Part shown: positions 1-7,797 of the stretch, one piece after another
Numbering within the stretch: the first letter of the stretch is position 1
Layout of the letters: every line of letters begins with the position of its first letter
NCBI RefSeq assembly: GCF_001735805.1
Contig: NZ_CP017248.1
Span: forward strand, 2,170,001-2,234,000
DNA from: Streptomyces fodineus
GTDB taxonomy: Bacteria; Actinomycetota; Actinomycetes; Streptomycetales; Streptomycetaceae
Reading direction: 5' to 3'
Length of the DNA: 64,000 nt
Program-made: the position numbers and the translations under genes
The notes under the pieces: model-generated
The model's database searches: none
Seen by the model: the letters and a program-made list of their open reading frames with translations, nothing else
Told to the model about the DNA's origin: nothing

Positions 1-507
1 GCCGCCTGCGGCGAGCCGGAGTTCGATGGTCTGCTTCCCGTTCACCCGGCGCAGCGACTGCACGACGATCGGCGAGGTGCCCGTGCCGGGCTGTTTCATC
101 TGCATGATGTGGGTGAAGGTGGTCGTCGCCTTGAGGGTGCTCGGGATGTACATCGAGTACGTGAGCCGCCAGGTCTGGCCCTCGGTCCACCTCAGATAGC
201 TGTTCGCGCCGGTGCGCAGGCCGGTGACCTCCTGGCGCTGGCGATCGGTGGAGGTGTCCCGGTCGACCGTGTGGATGTTGAAGCGCCAGTCGTCGCCGGT
301 GGCGAAGATGTGCGGATGGCCGGCCGGATGGGAGTGCGCGCGGTCGTCCTCGACGGTCTCGAAGGCGCCGAGCCCGTCGGTGCGCGCCGACGGCGACCAT
401 TTCAGCTGCCAGGAGGCGGCGTGGGCCTCGGTGACCGGCAGGCCGGTCACGGCTGCGGCGGCGCCGCCGAGCGCGGCACCCAGCACAGCCCTTCTAGACG
501 TGCTCAT
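1..507 (-). CDS. Tat-exported polysaccharide lyase-like protein (partial, C-terminus off window)
   Basis: The protein starts MSTSRRAVLGAALGG, a twin-arginine signal (SRRAVLG) with a hydrophobic stretch and an AHA|AS cleavage site near residue 30, so it is exported folded by Tat. The mature part has short beta-strand-like segments (LRWTEGQTWRLTYSMYIP, then FTHIMQMK and a basic LRRVNGKQTIELRL strand), the look of jelly-roll lyases such as the heparin-lyase-I-like family; this family call is an inference from pattern. The start overlaps the stop of the upstream glycoside hydrolase by ATGA, so the two are probably co-translated and act on the same uronic-acid polysaccharide. Only about 169 residues are in the window. 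Confidence 0.62.
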   Translation of the reverse strand, partial: MSTSRRAVLGAALGGAAAAVTGLPVTEAHAASWQLKWSPSARTDGLGAFETVEDDRAHSHPAGHPHIFATGDDWRFNIHTVDRDTSTDRQRQEVTGLRTGANSYLRWTEGQTWRLTYSMYIPSTLKATTTFTHIMQMKQPGTGTSPIVVQSLRRVNGKQTIELRLAAGG

Positions 508-1694
508 GACACTGAATCACCTCGCAGTTGCTCGTTCATGATCAGGAAGGCCCCGAGGCCGTGGAAGTCGTCCGTGGCCCGGGTGCGGGCGACGTAGTAG
601 GCGTAGTCACCGACGTTGGTGCCGACGGAGATGCCGGTGAGATGGGTACGGCCGTCCCCGCCGACCGACAGCCGGTCCAGCACGCCCTGGTAGCCGCGCC
701 GGGCGACATTCCCGAAGTGCGGGTCCAGATAGCCCTGTCGGGCGCCGCGGGAGAGGGCGTAGGTGAACATGCTGGAGCAGGAGGTCTCGGTCCAGTCGTC
801 CGGCCTGCCGCCCTTGTCGATCACCTGGAACCAGCGTCCGGACGCCGGGTCCTGGTACTTCTCCAGCGCCGAGGCCAACGTACGGAAGATGCCGAGCAGT
901 TGAGGCCGCCGGGGCTGGTTCGCGGGGACCGCGTCGAGCACGTCGACGAGCGCCATGGCGTACCAGCCGACGGCACGGCACCAGTGCTCGGGCGCGAGCC
1001 CGGTGGCCGGGTCGGCCCAGCTCGCCGACCTCGACTCGTCGTAGGCGTGCCGCAACAGGCCGTTCGGGGCTTGCAGATGACGGCCGTAGACGGACAGCTG
1101 CCGGGTCGCCTCGTCGTCCGTGTACGCGCTGTCGGCGAACTCCTTGCCGTACTCGACCAGGAAGGGGTTCACCATGTAGGCGCCGTCCGCCCACAGCTGA
1201 TGGGCCCGGCTGCTGGTGTCGGCGTGCCAGAAGCCGCCGTCGGAGGTGCGCGGATAGCTGTTCAGGCGGTCGCGGATCTTTTGCGCGGCCTTGCGGTAGC
1301 GGTCCTGGCCGGTCTCGTGGTGCAGGATCACCAGCAGCCGGCCCGCCTGCATGCTGTCGAGACTGTCGAAGGACTGGCCGATCGTGCCGTCGCTGTGCAC
1401 GAACCGGTCGAAGTAGGCCTTGATGTACGCGAGCAGGCGCGGGTCGTGGGTGCGCCGGTAGACGAGGTACTGCCCGTAGAGGTACAGGCCCACCGGGTAC
1501 GACCAGCCGCCGATGGTGTCCGGTGTGTAGCGCGCCATGGTGGAGTCGACGACGGCCGTGGACCAGTCGCGGGCGGCGGCCGGGGCGGAGAGTGCGGGAG
1601 CGGCGCTCGCCGGGGGTACGGCGGCGGGCAGCGCGGTCAGGGTGGCGGTGACGAGCGCGGCGGCGAGCGCCATCCGCAGGCGTCGGCGTGTCAT
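504..1694 (-). CDS. Secreted GH88/GH105-type unsaturated glycuronyl (rhamnogalacturonyl) hydrolase
   Basis: 396 residues. An N-terminal Sec-type signal (MTRRRLRMALAAAL, cleavage near residue 31) is followed by an (alpha/alpha)6-barrel sequence typical of YteR-like enzymes, which remove unsaturated uronic acids from oligosaccharides left by polysaccharide lyases. Asp113 (SLDSMQ) and Asp170 (QLWADGAYM) match the two conserved aspartates of GH105/GH88 in spacing. The start was chosen at ATG 1694 because AAGGAGG lies 5 bases upstream and the preceding ORF ends on it as ATGA. The lyase-like gene follows with another ATGA overlap. It is the sixth gene of a polycistron starting at pqqA. Substrate (pectin-type or other) cannot be told from sequence. 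Confidence 0.8.
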   Translation of the reverse strand: MTRRRLRMALAAALVTATLTALPAAVPPASAAPALSAPAAARDWSTAVVDSTMARYTPDTIGGWSYPVGLYLYGQYLVYRRTHDPRLLAYIKAYFDRFVHSDGTIGQSFDSLDSMQAGRLLVILHHETGQDRYRKAAQKIRDRLNSYPRTSDGGFWHADTSSRAHQLWADGAYMVNPFLVEYGKEFADSAYTDDEATRQLSVYGRHLQAPNGLLRHAYDESRSASWADPATGLAPEHWCRAVGWYAMALVDVLDAVPANQPRRPQLLGIFRTLASALEKYQDPASGRWFQVIDKGGRPDDWTETSCSSMFTYALSRGARQGYLDPHFGNVARRGYQGVLDRLSVGGDGRTHLTGISVGTNVGDYAYYVARTRATDDFHGLGAFLIMNEQLRGDSVS

Positions 1695-2165
1695 CGTCCT
1701 CCTTCTCGATGGGCGTACACGGGCGGGTGAGCGACACCGGCGGCGCCCTGCACCAACAGCGCGTCGACGAGGCGGTGGTCCGGGGCGTGCCGGCAGGCCG
1801 GGTCGGAGGATGCGGGGGCGGCGGCCGGCAGCGGGGTCAGGGTGCCGGTGACGGAGAACGCCACCCGCCGGCGTCGGCGTCGGCGTGTCATCGTCCCCCT
1901 TCTCGATGGGCGTACGCGGACGGGCGAGCGGCATCGGCGGCGCCCTGCACCCAGGGCGTCGACGCGGTGACGGTCCCGGGCGTGCCGGCCGGCCGGGTCG
2001 GAGGATGCGGGGGCGGCGGCCGGCAGCGGGGTCAGGGTGTCCCGCCGGCGTCGGCGTCTCATGGCCCTCCTTCTCGATAGACGTACTCGGGCGGGCGAGC
2101 GGCGCCCTGCACCAGCGCGTCCACGAGGTGGCGGTCCGGGGCGTGCCGGCAGGCCGGGTCGGTGC
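1681..2165. repeat. Tandem duplication spanning the pqqE 3' end and the hydrolase 5' end
   Basis: Three imperfect copies of a 171-197 bp unit lie head to tail. Each holds the pqqE tail (encoding DPACRHAPD), a ribosome-binding site and an ATG followed by an arginine-rich signal-peptide beginning. The three ATGs are at 1694, 1891 and 2062 (minus strand). A 44-nt block at 1801-1844 recurs unchanged at 1996-2039. The copies have diverged by point changes and small indels elsewhere, so the duplication is not an assembly stutter of identical reads, though read coverage would confirm it. Confidence 0.8.
1691..2062 (-). CDS. Chimeric ORF made by the junction duplication (123 aa, doubtful gene)
   Basis: This frame begins at ATG 2062, overlapping the pqqE stop by ATGA, and ends at 1691, overlapping the hydrolase start by ATGA. 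It encodes MRRRRRRDTLTPLPAAAP, a stub of the hydrolase signal peptide, then a PqqE-tail-like segment (DPAGRHARDRHRVDAL), a second signal-peptide stub (MTRRRRRRRVAFS) and a second PqqE-tail-like segment (DPACRHAPDHRLVDAL). It has no known domain. It probably has no function of its own but keeps translation coupled between pqqE and the hydrolase. It could equally be an untranslated remnant. Confidence 0.35.
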   Translation of the reverse strand: MRRRRRRDTLTPLPAAAPASSDPAGRHARDRHRVDALGAGRRRCRSPVRVRPSRRGTMTRRRRRRRVAFSVTGTLTPLPAAAPASSDPACRHAPDHRLVDALLVQGAAGVAHPPVYAHREGGR

Positions 2166-3132
2166 GGGTGGGGTCGCCGGTCAGGGCGTACGCCTGGCAG
2201 CGGCAGCCTCCGTAGTCGGTCGTGCGCAGGGCGCAGTCGCGGCATGGCCGGGGCATCCAGGCCTCGCCCCGGAAGGCGTTGAAGGCGCTCGACTCGCGCC
2301 AGATCCAGGCGAGTTCGCGGTCCTTCACGTTCGGTGGGTCCAGGCCGGGCAGGGATCCGGCCGCCGGGCACGGCAGTACCGTGCCGTCCGGGGCGACGGT
2401 GAGCGAGACGGCGCCCCAGCCGCCCATGCAGGGTTTCGCGGTGGCGTCCACGAGATCGGGGGCCACCCACACCAACTCCAGTGTGTTGCCGAGCCGTTCA
2501 CGCCATCGGGCCACTGTGGCGCGGGCCCGCTCGACCTGGGCGGGCGTGGGCAGCAGTGCGGCGCGGTTGCGGGCCGCCCAGCCGTGGTACTGGGTGTTCG
2601 CCAGCTCGATGCGGTCGGCGCCCCAGTCGAGCGCGAGCCGGATCAGGCCGTCGAGGTCGTCCAGGTTGCCGCGGTGCAGGACGGCGTTCAGGCCCAGGGG
2701 CAGCCCCGCCGCGCGGACCAGCCGGGCGGCGCGTTCCTTCGCCGCGAACGACCGGGCGCCCGCGATGCGTTCGGCGGTGGCACGGTCCGCGTGCTGCACC
2801 GACAGCTGCACGCTGCGCAGCCCGGCCCCGGTCAGCGCGGCCAGCCGCCGCTCGCCGAGCCCCGCCCCGCTGGTGACGAGCTGGGTGTACAGACCGGCGC
2901 CCTCGGCGGCGGCCACCAGGTCGGGCAGATCGCGGCGCAGCAGTGGTTCGCCTCCGGACAGATGGGTGTGGACGACGCCGAGGGCGCCGGCCTGCCGGAA
3001 GACCTCCGACCACTGCGCCGTGGTCAGCTCTGCTGACCGGCTGACCAGTTTGACCGGGTTGGAGCAGTACCCGCAGCGCAGCGGGCAGGCATGGGTGAGT
3101 TCGGCGAGCAGGGCCCAGGGAGGATCGGTCAT
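2059..3132 (-). CDS. pqqE: PQQ biosynthesis radical SAM enzyme PqqE
   Basis: 357 residues. PqqE forms the C-C bond between glutamate and tyrosine of the PqqA peptide, the first step of pyrroloquinoline quinone synthesis, with PqqD as chaperone. The radical SAM cluster motif is Cys16-x3-Cys20-x2-Cys23 (HACPLRCGYCSNP). The C-terminal SPASM-type cysteines are present as CRDCAL and GGCRCQAYALTGD. The ATG at 3132 overlaps the PqqD stop by ATGA. The last about 35 residues (DPACRHAPDRHLVDAL onward) are the part duplicated downstream, so this gene itself appears complete. Confidence 0.93.
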   Translation of the reverse strand: MTDPPWALLAELTHACPLRCGYCSNPVKLVSRSAELTTAQWSEVFRQAGALGVVHTHLSGGEPLLRRDLPDLVAAAEGAGLYTQLVTSGAGLGERRLAALTGAGLRSVQLSVQHADRATAERIAGARSFAAKERAARLVRAAGLPLGLNAVLHRGNLDDLDGLIRLALDWGADRIELANTQYHGWAARNRAALLPTPAQVERARATVARWRERLGNTLELVWVAPDLVDATAKPCMGGWGAVSLTVAPDGTVLPCPAAGSLPGLDPPNVKDRELAWIWRESSAFNAFRGEAWMPRPCRDCALRTTDYGGCRCQAYALTGDPTRTDPACRHAPDRHLVDALVQGAARPPEYVYREGGP

Positions 3133-3497
3133 CCCAGCCAGCCCTCCTTCCGTAACCGGTCGAGGAACAACGGGACTTCGGCGGCGACGGGCGCGGCGGG
3201 GTGACGTACGGCCAGCTCGGCGACGACGGCGGCCACGTCCCGCACGCCGTCGCACAGCCGGAGCACCGCGCCCGCACTGCCGTCGAGTACGACCACCCGC
3301 TCGGGCAGCAGCAACAGGCCGGCGCCCCGGACCGGGTCGTGCCGCAGTACGACACCTCGGGCGAGGACGGGGCGCCAGGGCCCCGAGGTGGGCGATGGTG
3401 CCGGGGCAGCCTCGGGGACCGGTGCCGTCACCGGGGTCGGGTCGGTCGGTTCCGTCGACGGCCCCGTGCCGGTTGGTGATGCCGGTGCCGGTGTCAT
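3129..3497 (-). CDS. pqqD: PqqA peptide chaperone PqqD
   Basis: 122 residues. PqqD binds the PqqA peptide and presents it to PqqE. The C-terminal about 85 residues (WRPVLARGVVLRHDPVRGAG onward, with LLLPERVVVLDGSAGAVLRL) match the PqqD fold. The first about 35 residues are a proline/threonine-rich extension (TPAPASPTGTGPSTEP) not needed in shorter homologues. Start ATG 3497 overlaps the pqqC stop and its own stop overlaps pqqE, both as ATGA, which supports the boundaries. No PqqD-PqqE fusion is present. Confidence 0.9.
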   Translation of the reverse strand: MTPAPASPTGTGPSTEPTDPTPVTAPVPEAAPAPSPTSGPWRPVLARGVVLRHDPVRGAGLLLLPERVVVLDGSAGAVLRLCDGVRDVAAVVAELAVRHPAAPVAAEVPLFLDRLRKEGWLG

Positions 3498-4210
3498 GGG
3501 CCGCTCCCGGCCACCGTGTCCAGCAGGGCCCACAGCACCTCGCACTTGAACTCCAATGCCGCGACGGCCCGTTGCTGCTCTTCGCGGGTGCGGGCCCGGG
3601 CGAGGACGAATGCGAGGGCCTGTTCGGCGTCCCGGGCGCCCTGGGTGACGCGGGTGCGGAAGTAGGCGAGGCCGGCCGGGTCGATCCACGGGTAGTGGCG
3701 TTCGAAGGCGGTGATGCGGGTGCGCATGAGGTCCGGGGCGGACAGCTCGGTCAGGGAGGCGGCGACGGCGTCCAGCACCGGGCGCCGCCGGCAGAAGGTG
3801 ACGTACGCCTCCACCGCGAACCGCACTCCGGGCGGCACCCGGGAGGCGTCCCACAGCTCCTCGCGGGCGAGGCCGGCGGCCTCGCCGAGCCGCAGCCAGC
3901 GCTCGATACCGCCCCCCGTGCCGTCGGTACCGTCCTGGTCGTGGATGCGGCGCAGCCACGCCCGGCGCTCCTCGGGCCGGTCGAGCCCCGCGAGGATCAG
4001 CGCGTCCTTCACGGGGATGTGCCGCTGGTAGTGGAAGCGGGCGGCGATCCAGCGGCGCAGTTCGGCGGTGGTCAGTTCGCCGCGGTGCATCCGCTGGTTG
4101 AAGGGGTGCCGGTCGTGGTAGTGCGTCGCGGTGACCGCGCGCAGCCGCTCGGTGAACTCGGCAGCCGGCCATGCGGCACGGTCGTCGAGTTCCGGGGCCG
4201 CCGTGGTCAT
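3494..4210 (-). CDS. pqqC: Pyrroloquinoline-quinone synthase PqqC
   Basis: 238 residues, the usual length. PqqC is the cofactor-free oxidase that closes the ring and carries out the final eight-electron oxidation giving PQQ. Characteristic sequence includes HPFNQRMHRGELT, ARFHYQRHIPVKDALIL and the C-terminal EFKCEVLWALLD helix of the heme-oxygenase-like all-helical fold. ATG 4210 overlaps the pqqA stop by ATGA. It is preceded directly by pqqA rather than pqqB. Confidence 0.93.
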   Translation of the reverse strand: MTTAAPELDDRAAWPAAEFTERLRAVTATHYHDRHPFNQRMHRGELTTAELRRWIAARFHYQRHIPVKDALILAGLDRPEERRAWLRRIHDQDGTDGTGGGIERWLRLGEAAGLAREELWDASRVPPGVRFAVEAYVTFCRRRPVLDAVAASLTELSAPDLMRTRITAFERHYPWIDPAGLAYFRTRVTQGARDAEQALAFVLARARTREEQQRAVAALEFKCEVLWALLDTVAGSGP

Positions 4211-4374
4211 GCGGCCGGGGGCGGCTCGGGCGGGCGGCGGTCGGCGAGCGCGTACGCGGTGACCTCCAGCGCGGTCTCCACGATGTGGTATCCGGGGCTT
4301 TGCCAGACCTTTTCATCCGATGTCTTCGGGTCGGGGTGGTGCATGGGGACGGACGGCGAAGGGCTCTCGTTCAC
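4207..4374 (-). CDS. pqqA: PQQ precursor peptide PqqA
   Basis: A short gene of 55 codons (GTG start at 4374) or 45 codons (ATG at 4344). The core EKVWQSPGYHIVETALEVTA is followed by YALADRRPPEPPPAA. Glu37 and Tyr41 (E-V-T-A-Y, GTG numbering) are the residues cross-linked by PqqE and turned into PQQ; the Glu-x3-Tyr spacing is diagnostic of the family. AGGAAAG lies about 13 bases before the GTG, and no ribosome-binding site is seen before the ATG, so GTG is preferred with moderate confidence. The stop TGA overlaps the pqqC ATG. Confidence 0.9.
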   Translation of the reverse strand: MNESPSPSVPMHHPDPKTSDEKVWQSPGYHIVETALEVTAYALADRRPPEPPPAA

Positions 4375-4690
4375 GGGTGTGTACTCGCTTTCCTGAGGGT
4401 GGGGTGCTCAGAAGGGAGTTGAGAGGGACACAGCGGCCATGGTCAGGGCCTGTTCACATGCTTGCACCGGGTTCAGCGATGCGTCCGGTGGCGCGATACA
4501 GAGTCGCGGGACGACGGGCTCCGGTCAATGGTCCGGACCGAAAACGTCGGATGCGTTTCCGGCCAATCTCCGCTCCGGGAACGGACTGACCGGTCAGTCG
4601 AGACGGATCGCGGGGTCAGGAATGCGCCGCGGCGCGTGATCGTTGACGATGGGAGTACCACCTGTCCGCAACCGAAGGATCAAGAAGCTC
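4375..4690. other. Divergent intergenic region between pqqA and aldo/keto reductase
   Basis: About 316 bases separate the divergent starts of pqqA and the reductase. This must hold promoters for both. I see no convincing -10/-35 pair, riboswitch, RNA gene or inverted repeat; short overlapping reading frames here have no recognisable product. Confidence 0.5.
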
Positions 4691-5527
4691 GTGAGCAGCA
4701 AGGTCCCCCCGATCATCCTCAACAACGGCGTCGAGATGCCGCAGCTGGGCTTCGGCGTCTGGCAGGTGCCGGACGACGAGGCCGAGCGGGCCGTCGCCAC
4801 GGCACTGGAGGCCGGGTACCGCAGCATCGACACAGCGGCGATCTACGGCAACGAAGAGGGCACCGGCAAGGCCATCGCCGCCTCCGGCCTGCCCCGCGAG
4901 GACATCTTCGTCACCACCAAGCTCTGGAACAGCGACCACGGGTACGACGCCACGCTGCGCGCCTTCGAGGCGTCGCTTCGGAAGCTGGGTCTCGACTATC
5001 TCGACCTGTACCTGATCCACTGGCCGCTGCCGGCCCGCGGCACCTACGTCGACACCTACAAGGCGTTCGAGAGGCTGCTCGCCGACGGCCGGGTCCGCGC
5101 CATCGGCGTGTCCAACTTCCTTCCCGAGCACCTCGAGCGGCTGATCTCCGAGACCTCCGTCATCCCGGCGGTCGACCAGATCGAGCTGCACCCGCATCTG
5201 CAGCAGCACGCCGCCCGCGAGTTCCACGCCGAGCAGGGCATCGCGACCGAGGCCTGGTCACCGCTCGGCCAGGGCAAGGGCCTGCTGGAGGTCCCGGCGA
5301 TCGTCGCCATCGCGCGGAAGCACGGCCGGACGCCGGCCCAGGTCGTGCTGCGCTGGCACGTCCAGCTCGGCAACATCGTGATCCCCAAGTCCGTGACGCC
5401 GTCCCGGATCAAGGAGAACATCGAGGTCTTCGACTTCAGCCTGGACGACGAGGACCTCGCGGCGATCAGCGCGCTCAACGAGGACCGGCGCCTGGGCCCC
5501 GACCCGGCCACCTTCGACATGGGCTGA
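4691..5527 (+). CDS. NADPH-dependent aldo/keto reductase
   Basis: 278 residues from GTG 4691, the usual length of the 2,5-diketo-D-gluconate-reductase-like group. The catalytic tetrad is visible: Asp47 and Tyr52 (SIDTAAIYG), Lys77 (TTKLW) and His110 (LIHWP). The C-terminal nucleotide-binding motif IPKSVTPSRIKEN is complete. It reduces aldehydes or ketones with NADPH in the cytoplasm; the substrate is unknown. An in-frame ATG at 4643 would add 16 residues that do not fit the family, so the GTG was chosen. A strong hairpin follows, so it is probably monocistronic. Confidence 0.88.
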   Translation: MSSKVPPIILNNGVEMPQLGFGVWQVPDDEAERAVATALEAGYRSIDTAAIYGNEEGTGKAIAASGLPREDIFVTTKLWNSDHGYDATLRAFEASLRKLGLDYLDLYLIHWPLPARGTYVDTYKAFERLLADGRVRAIGVSNFLPEHLERLISETSVIPAVDQIELHPHLQQHAAREFHAEQGIATEAWSPLGQGKGLLEVPAIVAIARKHGRTPAQVVLRWHVQLGNIVIPKSVTPSRIKENIEVFDFSLDDEDLAAISALNEDRRLGPDPATFDMG

Positions 5528-5540
5528 CCCGGCCGGCAAC

Positions 5541-5582
5541 CACGGCCGTCCGCCCCACCGCACAGCGGGGCGGACGGCCGTG
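5541..5582 (+). terminator. Intrinsic-type terminator hairpin after aldo/keto reductase
   Basis: Perfect 16-bp stem: CACGGCCGTCCGCCCC at 5541-5556 pairs with 5567-5582 around a 10-base loop, 13 bases after the reductase stop. There is no U tract, as is common in high-GC actinobacteria. Confidence 0.85.
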
Positions 5583-5689
5583 CGCCGTTTCCGGGGACCA
5601 CCACGACGCACGCCATGGCTCTGGTCCCCGTCGGCCACGGCGGCGCGCCACTGTGCCGTTGCGGCGCCTTGCCTCCACGTCAGGACCGG

Positions 5690-6180
5690 AGCCCGATGCC
5701 TGGCCGCACCGGAGTCATGTGCATGTGCCGACCCGGAGTTCTGTACCTGCGGCCGCCCCGGAGTCATGTGCCTGCGGCCACCCGGAATTCGCGGGCCTAC
5801 ACCCGCCCGGACTCGTGTGCCTTCGCCCGCCGGAGGCTCGCGCCCACGCCACCCCAGAGCCATGCGCCCGCGCCCACCCAAAACCATGCGCCCATGTCGC
5901 CCCGGTGGCCATGTCCTTGCTCCCGCCCCGAATCACGTGCTTACGGCCGCCCACCGAAGCCTTGTGCCCGTGCCGACCCGCACCCATGTGCCCGTACCGG
6001 CCCGCAACCATGTGCCTACACCCGCCGAAGCCCTGCCCCTGTGCCACCCCGGAGCCATGTGCCGGTGCCGGTGCCGGCCGAAGCCAAACGCCCATGCCGG
6101 CCCACATCATGAGCCTGCGCCCGCCCAGAGCCTTGCGTCCATGTGCCGCCCGGATCCTTGCGCCTGTGCCGGCCCGTGAC
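5690..6180. repeat. Degenerate tandem array of about 30-nt units, no clear gene
   Basis: About 490 bases between the reductase terminator and the next gene are built from imperfect units with period near 27-30 nt. Recurrent elements on the plus strand are CGGAG(T/C)CATGTGCC, TGCGGCC(A/G)CC and TGCC(G/C)GCCC; the unit core is roughly CCGGAGCCATGTGCC followed by a variable G/C stretch. Several frames stay open on both strands (for example a minus-strand frame reading AHGSGVAWARASGGRR), but with no start signal or family. Units are too diverged and too short-spaced for CRISPR. I read it as an ageing minisatellite or the remnant of a repeat-rich gene. Confidence 0.6.
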
Positions 6181-6245
6181 GCAGCCAGCTCCCTCCCCGG
6201 ACCCGGCCGGCACCCGGTGTCCAGTCCCCCAATGCCCCGGCGCGG

Positions 6246-6857
6246 TCAGTCCTCCCGCACATCCGCGTGAACGATCTCGAATTCCTCCAGCGCGACCACC
6301 GTCACGTGCGCCTTCGCCGTGCCCGCGTGTCGGATCGCGGCCTGGCGAGCGCGGGATGCGGTGAGTGAGGCGCGGTCGGCGAAGAGGACTCCGGTCATGC
6401 CCCGGCCGCGGTCGCGGTCCAGGAACAGGGCCGCGCCGGCGAATCCGGGCAGGACCTCCAGCAGGGGCAGGACACCGGCGTGGAAGGTGTCGGCGGCGAG
6501 GTCCGCGTCCGCCGGTTCGAACTCGAGCCGGGAGGTCCGCAGCCCGCCGCCGCTGAGGGGCCGGCGCCCGGCGTGCAAGACCACGGCCTCGAAGTTCTCG
6601 ACCGCGACGGTCCCGGCGAAGGGCTGCAGCAGCTCCGGCCGGCGCGCGCTCATCACCTCGTCGCTGTTGCGGCGCGCCGCCGCGGACTCCCACCAGCTGA
6701 CCGTGAGCAGTTTGCCGAGGTCACGGTCGACGAAGACGCCCGCGCCCCGGTAGCCGGGCCGTTCCTCCAGCAGATCGTGCCCCCGGGTATTCAGGGCCCC
6801 CAGGGCCGTGCCCAGCCGCGCCGGATCGCCGGTCGCGTACACCGTGCGTACGAACAT
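6246..6857 (-). CDS. Two-domain ABM-like (dimeric alpha/beta barrel) protein
   Basis: 203 residues, start ATG 6857 with GGAGGCGAGG just upstream. Two similar halves can be seen: residues 1-100 (MFVRTVYATGD, GVFVDRDLGKLLTVSWWES, VAVENFEAVV) and 105-203 (TSRLEFEPADAD, ALFLDRDRGRGMTGVLFAD, VVALEEFEIV). Each has the beta-alpha-beta-beta pattern with a repeated FVDRD/FLDRD turn and a W/F strand, as in antibiotic-biosynthesis-monooxygenase domains. The halves probably form one barrel intramolecularly. No conserved catalytic residue can be named; function unknown. Confidence 0.6.
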   Translation of the reverse strand: MFVRTVYATGDPARLGTALGALNTRGHDLLEERPGYRGAGVFVDRDLGKLLTVSWWESAAARRNSDEVMSARRPELLQPFAGTVAVENFEAVVLHAGRRPLSGGGLRTSRLEFEPADADLAADTFHAGVLPLLEVLPGFAGAALFLDRDRGRGMTGVLFADRASLTASRARQAAIRHAGTAKAHVTVVALEEFEIVHADVRED

Positions 6858-7040
6858 CCGCCTCGCCTCCCGGGGCCCTGACCGTGCCGCCCGACGGCGG
6901 CAGACATATCCGGATATACCGGCCTTCTTCAGTCTTGCCCCGGGTCGCAAATCACCGCAATACGCATAGATTTCGGCACTTCGCAACCGGAGTCTTGACG
7001 AGGACATGGCGACAGGTCCACCGTGTACGGCACCTCGTAA

Positions 7041-7051
7041 GGAAACTTTCC
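7041..7051 (+). promoter_or_regulatory. Palindromic operator candidate before chitosanase
   Basis: GGAAACTTTCC (arms GGAAA/TTTCC) lies 20 bases upstream of the chitosanase start. Similar palindromes have been reported as ROK-family (CsnR-type) operators of Streptomyces chitosanase genes; assignment here is by resemblance only. A related site, AGGAAACTTCCT, lies at 60596. Confidence 0.5.
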
Positions 7052-7070
7052 TAACAGAAGGGCCCCCACA

Positions 7071-7777
7071 GTGCGCCTTCGAACCCTGACCCTTGCCGCG
7101 GCCTCCGGGGCCGCCCTGCTCGCCGCCGGAGTGCTGCCCGCGCACGCGTCCGCCGGCGCGTCCGCACGGACCGCCCCGGCCTCCGCCCAGGAGGGCTCGG
7201 TCAGCGCGGCCGACCTGCTCGCCAAGGTGAAGTCCTGTTCGCAGATATCGAACGGCAAGTACAAGACGGACGACGAGACATCGGCCACCGTTCCCGTGTG
7301 CGGCAAGAACGGCGCGGTGTTCTGGAAGGCCGACATGGACGTCGACTGCGACGGCCAGCGCACCACCAACTGCAACGAGAACCGCGACCCCTGGTACCAG
7401 GACGACACCGCCTTCCACCAGTCCGACGGCAAGCCGCTGAAGGCCGAGTCGCTCCCGTACATCGTGGTGCCCAGCGCCAGCAGCATCTGGAACTACTCCA
7501 GCGCCGGTATCAAGGGCGGCGGCGTGGTCGCGGTCATCTACAACAACAAGGTCGAGTACGCCGTCGTCGGCGACACCGGCCCCACGAAGATCATCGGCGA
7601 GGCGTCGTACGCCACCGCCAAGGCGCTCGGCATCGATCCCGACCCGAAGACCGGCGGCGCCGACTCGGGCGTGACCTACATCCTGTTCAAGAACTCCAAG
7701 GCCTCCCCATCGAGAGCCACAGCGCCGCGGTCTCGCTCGGCGACCAGCTGGCCAAGCAGTTCATCGCCAACAACTGA
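7071..7777 (+). pseudogene. Secreted GH75 chitosanase with a C-terminal frameshift
   Basis: GTG start; the first 28 residues (MRLRTLTLAAASGAALLAAG, cleavage after AHA) are a Sec signal. The body matches GH75 endo-chitosanases: FWKADMDVDCDGQ, SLPYIVVP, VVAVIYNNKVEYAVVGD. Asp168 and Glu177 (GDTGPTKIIGEASYATAKAL) have the 9-residue spacing of the catalytic acids. After SKAS near 7710 the frame is lost: a C run reads TCCCC where one more C would continue into PIESHSAAVSLGDQLAKQF and end at 7777. As written, the product runs on into unrelated sequence. The catalytic core is intact, so either the gene decayed recently or the run length is misread. Its substrate chitosan fits the palindrome upstream. 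Confidence 0.85.
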
Positions 7778-7797
7778 CCGGCGCCGTACGTCAGTTG
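7771..7797. terminator. Bidirectional hairpin between convergent chitosanase and SDR genes
   Basis: CAACTGAC (7771-7778) pairs with GTCAGTTG (7790-7797) around an 11-base loop. It covers both stop codons of the convergent genes. Confidence 0.55.

Noticed and set aside
5615..6179. Proline/cysteine-rich protein on the plus strand
   Set aside because: All three frames are open across the repeat array, which is a property of the repeat composition; there is no start signal.
5690..6180. CRISPR array
   Set aside because: The repeats are imperfect, have no constant-length spacers and no cas genes are nearby.
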